This document shows positions 61,738 through 64,000 of a stretch of DNA of 64,000 nucleotides, piece after piece. Numbering within the stretch: the first letter of the stretch is position 1; each line of letters starts with the position of its first letter. Origin of the DNA: Limisphaera sp049537155 (GTDB taxonomy: Bacteria; Verrucomicrobiota; Verrucomicrobiia; Limisphaerales; Limisphaeraceae). The position numbers were made by a program, and so were the translations under genes. Below the pieces are notes generated by a model. That model had not been told where the DNA came from and did not search any database. It saw nothing but the letters and a program-made list of their open reading frames with translations. Where the stretch lies: positions 124,001 to 188,000 of the forward strand of contig NZ_JBMVQZ010000005.1 of the NCBI RefSeq assembly GCF_049537155.1, written 5' to 3'.

Positions 61738-61997
61738 CGTTGCACTCCGTTCGTCGCCGGGTCGTCCCAGCCCTCCTCGGTGTAGTGCCCCACCGGCACG
61801 ACCTCCCGCACCCCGGGCAGGCCGGCCAGGCGCTCGCGCATCGCGTCCGCCGCCGCCTCGTCCGGCGTCACCGCCACCACCGCCAGCCCCTGCACATGGG
61901 CCGCGCCGACCTCGACCCCTTCCCAACCGGCCAACGCCCGTCGCACGCGCTGCTGGTCGGCACTCCGACACAACAGGATGTAGGCCGTCACCGGCAT
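61734..61997 (-). CDS. napD: NapA maturation chaperone NapD
   Basis: 87 residues, ferredoxin-like fold. MPVTAYILLC, GVEVGAAHVQGLAVVAV and VREVVPVGHYTEE fit NapD, which binds the Tat signal of NapA to time its export. Overlaps napA by four bases; 13 bp after the octaheme gene. Confidence 0.88.
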   Translation of the reverse strand: MPVTAYILLCRSADQQRVRRALAGWEGVEVGAAHVQGLAVVAVTPDEAAADAMRERLAGLPGVREVVPVGHYTEEGWDDPATNGVQR

Positions 61998-62010
61998 GGC
62001 ACCCCGCGCG

Positions 62011-63453
62011 TCATTTCGAATAACGTTTCAGAAACTCGCGGCGCTGCGCCTCGCGGCGCGCCTTTTCCTCCGGATCCATCTTGCCCAGATACCACTTGTG
62101 ATTGTCGTGGTTGAGGGTCTCCTCGATCAGCTTCTTGAGTTTCTCAGCCGCGGCGCGCCGGGCCGGATCGTCCGAGTGCAGGTTTTCCTCGGCCAGTTTC
62201 TGCAGCTCGGGGATGTACTCGGAATAGAAGTGCTTGGCCACCTCGTACATCCCGTGCCAATGCGTGTAATCCGGGCCCATCATGGAGGCGCCATGCCGCG
62301 CGCGGCGGCCCTCGTGATGCCAGAGTTCGTACCAGATGAAATCAATCTTGTGCGAGAACTGCGGCCCGGTCAGAAGCTCGCGCGCGGCCTGATACAGGGC
62401 CAGCCCCGGTTTGGCAAACTTCTCATGATACAGGTCGATCAGCGCATCGTACTGCTGGAAGAACGCGTCCACGTAGTTGGCATTGTGACAGTTCATGCAG
62501 ACGTTCATCATGTTGGCCCGGCGTCTCTCCCAGGGCACGTCCTTGCCCGGCAGCCCGAGCTTGGCATCGGCCACCTCGGGCCGGATGGAGATCTCGGGCC
62601 GGTTGTTCCAGGAAATCCGCATGCCCACGTCGTGGGTGACGGGCTGATCCCGCGTCGCGCTCATGTGACAGGTGGCACAGGTGGGTGCCGCCGAATAATC
62701 CTCGCCCACCACCCACTTCGGATTGTCCAACGCCATCTTGTCCACGTTGGCCCGGTAGGCGATGCCGTGCTTCGACTCGTTGTAGATCTCCATCTGCGGA
62801 TGATCCGGTCCCATGTGACACTTGCCGCAGGTGTCCGGTGTGCGGGCCTGCGCAGCGCTGAAGGCGTGCCGGGAATGACAGGCCGTGCAGGCACCCTCCG
62901 ACCCGTCCGGATTGATCCGTCCGATCCCCGTGTTCGGCCACGTGGCCGGATCCGGCCGCCGATTCGGCAGCAGCTTCACCTCCGCCCCGTGGCACTGCCA
63001 GCAGCCCAGCACCGCCGCGGCGCTGTTGCCGTGCGGAAAGGCCGGCGTCTTGAAGGCGTTGTTGCCCTCCACCACCTCGGCCAGCGTGTTGTCGAGCGAC
63101 CCCAGGATCCGCCCGCCCTTGGCATGATGCGAATCGCTGAATTCCTGCACCTCCTTTTCATGGCAGCGGGCGCAGTCCTTGGGCGTCACGATGGTGGCAA
63201 TCAGCTGCCCGTAATGTTCGTAGGCGTCCGGATCGGTTTCCATGGCCATGTGGCACTCGTAACACCCCACGTTGGCCCGGAAATGTTTCGAGCTGCCCCA
63301 CTGCTCGTAGATGACCGGACTTTCCTTCTTGTGACAGGCCACGCAGGCCGCGCTCTGCGGCGAGAGTTCCTTCAGCGTGAAACCCGCGTGTGCCGGCGTG
63401 CACAGGCCGAGGCTTGCCGCCCCGGCCAGAATGACTGCGATTCGCATCTTCAT
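62011..63453 (-). CDS. Octaheme cytochrome c, HAO family
   Basis: 480 residues from the ATG at 63453, signal peptide ending at A23. Eight CxxCH motifs: C37, C64, C94, C151 (CWQCHG, the heme-4/active-site position in this family), C189, C209, C259 and C319. The C-terminal part has WHHEGRRARHG and GPDYTHWHGMYE, conserved in hydroxylamine oxidoreductases and HAO-like nitrite reductases. No membrane anchor. It overlaps NrfD by four bases. In this context, between NrfD and Nap, reduction of nitrite to ammonium (as in HAO-like octaheme nitrite reductases) is plausible; oxidation of hydroxylamine cannot be excluded. Presence or absence of the HAO cross-link Tyr needs alignment. Confidence 0.85.
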   Translation of the reverse strand: MKMRIAVILAGAASLGLCTPAHAGFTLKELSPQSAACVACHKKESPVIYEQWGSSKHFRANVGCYECHMAMETDPDAYEHYGQLIATIVTPKDCARCHEKEVQEFSDSHHAKGGRILGSLDNTLAEVVEGNNAFKTPAFPHGNSAAAVLGCWQCHGAEVKLLPNRRPDPATWPNTGIGRINPDGSEGACTACHSRHAFSAAQARTPDTCGKCHMGPDHPQMEIYNESKHGIAYRANVDKMALDNPKWVVGEDYSAAPTCATCHMSATRDQPVTHDVGMRISWNNRPEISIRPEVADAKLGLPGKDVPWERRRANMMNVCMNCHNANYVDAFFQQYDALIDLYHEKFAKPGLALYQAARELLTGPQFSHKIDFIWYELWHHEGRRARHGASMMGPDYTHWHGMYEVAKHFYSEYIPELQKLAEENLHSDDPARRAAAEKLKKLIEETLNHDNHKWYLGKMDPEEKARREAQRREFLKRYSK

Positions 63454-64000
63454 GTTCCCGTATCCCCTTGATTGCCCGTTGACGTTGTGCTTGTTAGGGA
63501 AAGCTCCCCCGGAGCGGCCGGACGCGCCCGCAGCGCGCCGCTCATGATCGGCACGGCCACGTGCAACATCCACGAATACAGCAGCGCACCCAGCGCCCAG
63601 ATGCCGAGACAGACCAGCGTCTCGTTCCACGTGGGCAGGTACTCGACCACCTGCCCCAGCGGCGTGGGTACGAACCCCGGGACGATCAGGCCCATGCCCT
63701 TCTCGATCCAAATCCCCACAAAACACGTGATGCAGGCGAGGTTGAGCCACGCGATCCGCCTGGCCGCCGGCGTGATCAACAACAACAGACCCGCCGTGTC
63801 CAGTGCGATGGCCGTCCAGATCCACGGCACCAGGCCGTGATGACCGTGCAGACCGAAATAGAGATAGTGCGCCGCGGCCGCGTGCTGGGTGGGGAAGTAG
63901 AATTCGGTGAACAGCTCACATCCCAGCAGGAACATGTTGATGATCATGGCCACGGTCATGATCATGCGCAGGGTGTGCAGCGGCCGGTCACCGATGTGAT
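63450..64000 (-). CDS. NrfD/PsrC-type membrane quinol subunit, partial (5' end outside window)
   Basis: About 183 residues are visible, reading from the right edge (HIGDRPLHTLRM) to a stop at 63450. At least five membrane helices; NMFLLGCELFTEFYFP and an Asp in WTAIALDTAGLLLL match NrfD proteins, which draw electrons from quinol without heme. The stop overlaps the ATG of the octaheme gene. NrfD subunits normally pair with an iron-sulfur NrfC or a multiheme protein, expected just upstream outside the window. Confidence 0.8.
   Translation of the reverse strand, partial: HIGDRPLHTLRMIMTVAMIINMFLLGCELFTEFYFPTQHAAAAHYLYFGLHGHHGLVPWIWTAIALDTAGLLLLITPAARRIAWLNLACITCFVGIWIEKGMGLIVPGFVPTPLGQVVEYLPTWNETLVCLGIWALGALLYSWMLHVAVPIMSGALRARPAAPGELSLTSTTSTGNQGDTGT

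Noticed and set aside
59110..61785. Plus-strand open frame opposite napA and napB
   Set aside because: Antisense to two well-supported genes, no signal or motif.

Overview
This is a G+C-rich bacterial chromosome segment with densely packed genes on both strands. No rRNA, tRNA, CRISPR array, phage or intact transposon was recognised. The gene content points to Verrucomicrobiota, probably the Limisphaerales/Pedosphaera side of the phylum. The main reasons are a 2,636-residue secreted protein combining PA14, lamin-tail (LTD) and CotH domains, a basic alanine/proline-rich histone-like protein, an Agl23-type membrane glycosyltransferase next to a discoidin-domain protein, LpxI instead of LpxH, and a Rho factor without the usual N-terminal extension. 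The taxonomic call is inference from gene content only.

Layout. Positions 1-2886 (minus strand) hold a partial membrane glycosyltransferase, a MauE/DoxX-like membrane protein and two unrecognised exported proteins. Positions 3381-8151 hold a solitary eboE, a small lipoprotein, a DAACS-family transporter and a divergent purN/purU pair. Positions 8214-18898 hold a beta-helix exported protein, rho with hairpins in its leader, a proline-rich exported protein, an orphan ABC ATPase, a NarL/NarX-type two-component pair and two overlapping methyltransferase genes. Positions 18956-29501 hold the giant LTD/CotH protein, an outer-membrane barrel and a Wza-like export lipoprotein. Positions 29792-39088 hold the histone-like protein, an exported nuclease/phosphatase-fold protein, dapF, an M48 lipoprotein peptidase, a chemoreceptor, a cupin, a Cys-tailed mini membrane protein and parE. 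Positions 39195-44882 hold an M3 oligopeptidase, the discoidin/Agl23 pair and a LysM protein. Positions 45004-52313 form a gltB-gltD-carA operon for glutamine-nitrogen use. Positions 52644-57074 hold two proteins of unknown function and a run sppA-upp-lpxI-unknown. After a hairpin-rich gap and a decayed MBOAT-like gene comes the respiratory cluster.

The right end (58157-64000, minus strand) is the most interesting part. It is one tightly coupled transcription unit reading NrfD-type membrane quinol subunit, octaheme HAO-family cytochrome, NapD, NapA, a NapB with two tandem diheme modules, and a conserved protein of unknown function. Read as a pathway, NapA with the unusual NapB would reduce periplasmic nitrate to nitrite. 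The octaheme enzyme could reduce nitrite to ammonium, or act on hydroxylamine, and NrfD could link both to the quinol pool. No NrfA, NapC, NapG or NapH is visible, although the operon continues past the window edge. Elsewhere, gltBD and carA assimilate reduced nitrogen. A TTGAC-N4-GTCAA palindrome, which is FNR/CRP-like, lies between two unrelated genes at 36711.
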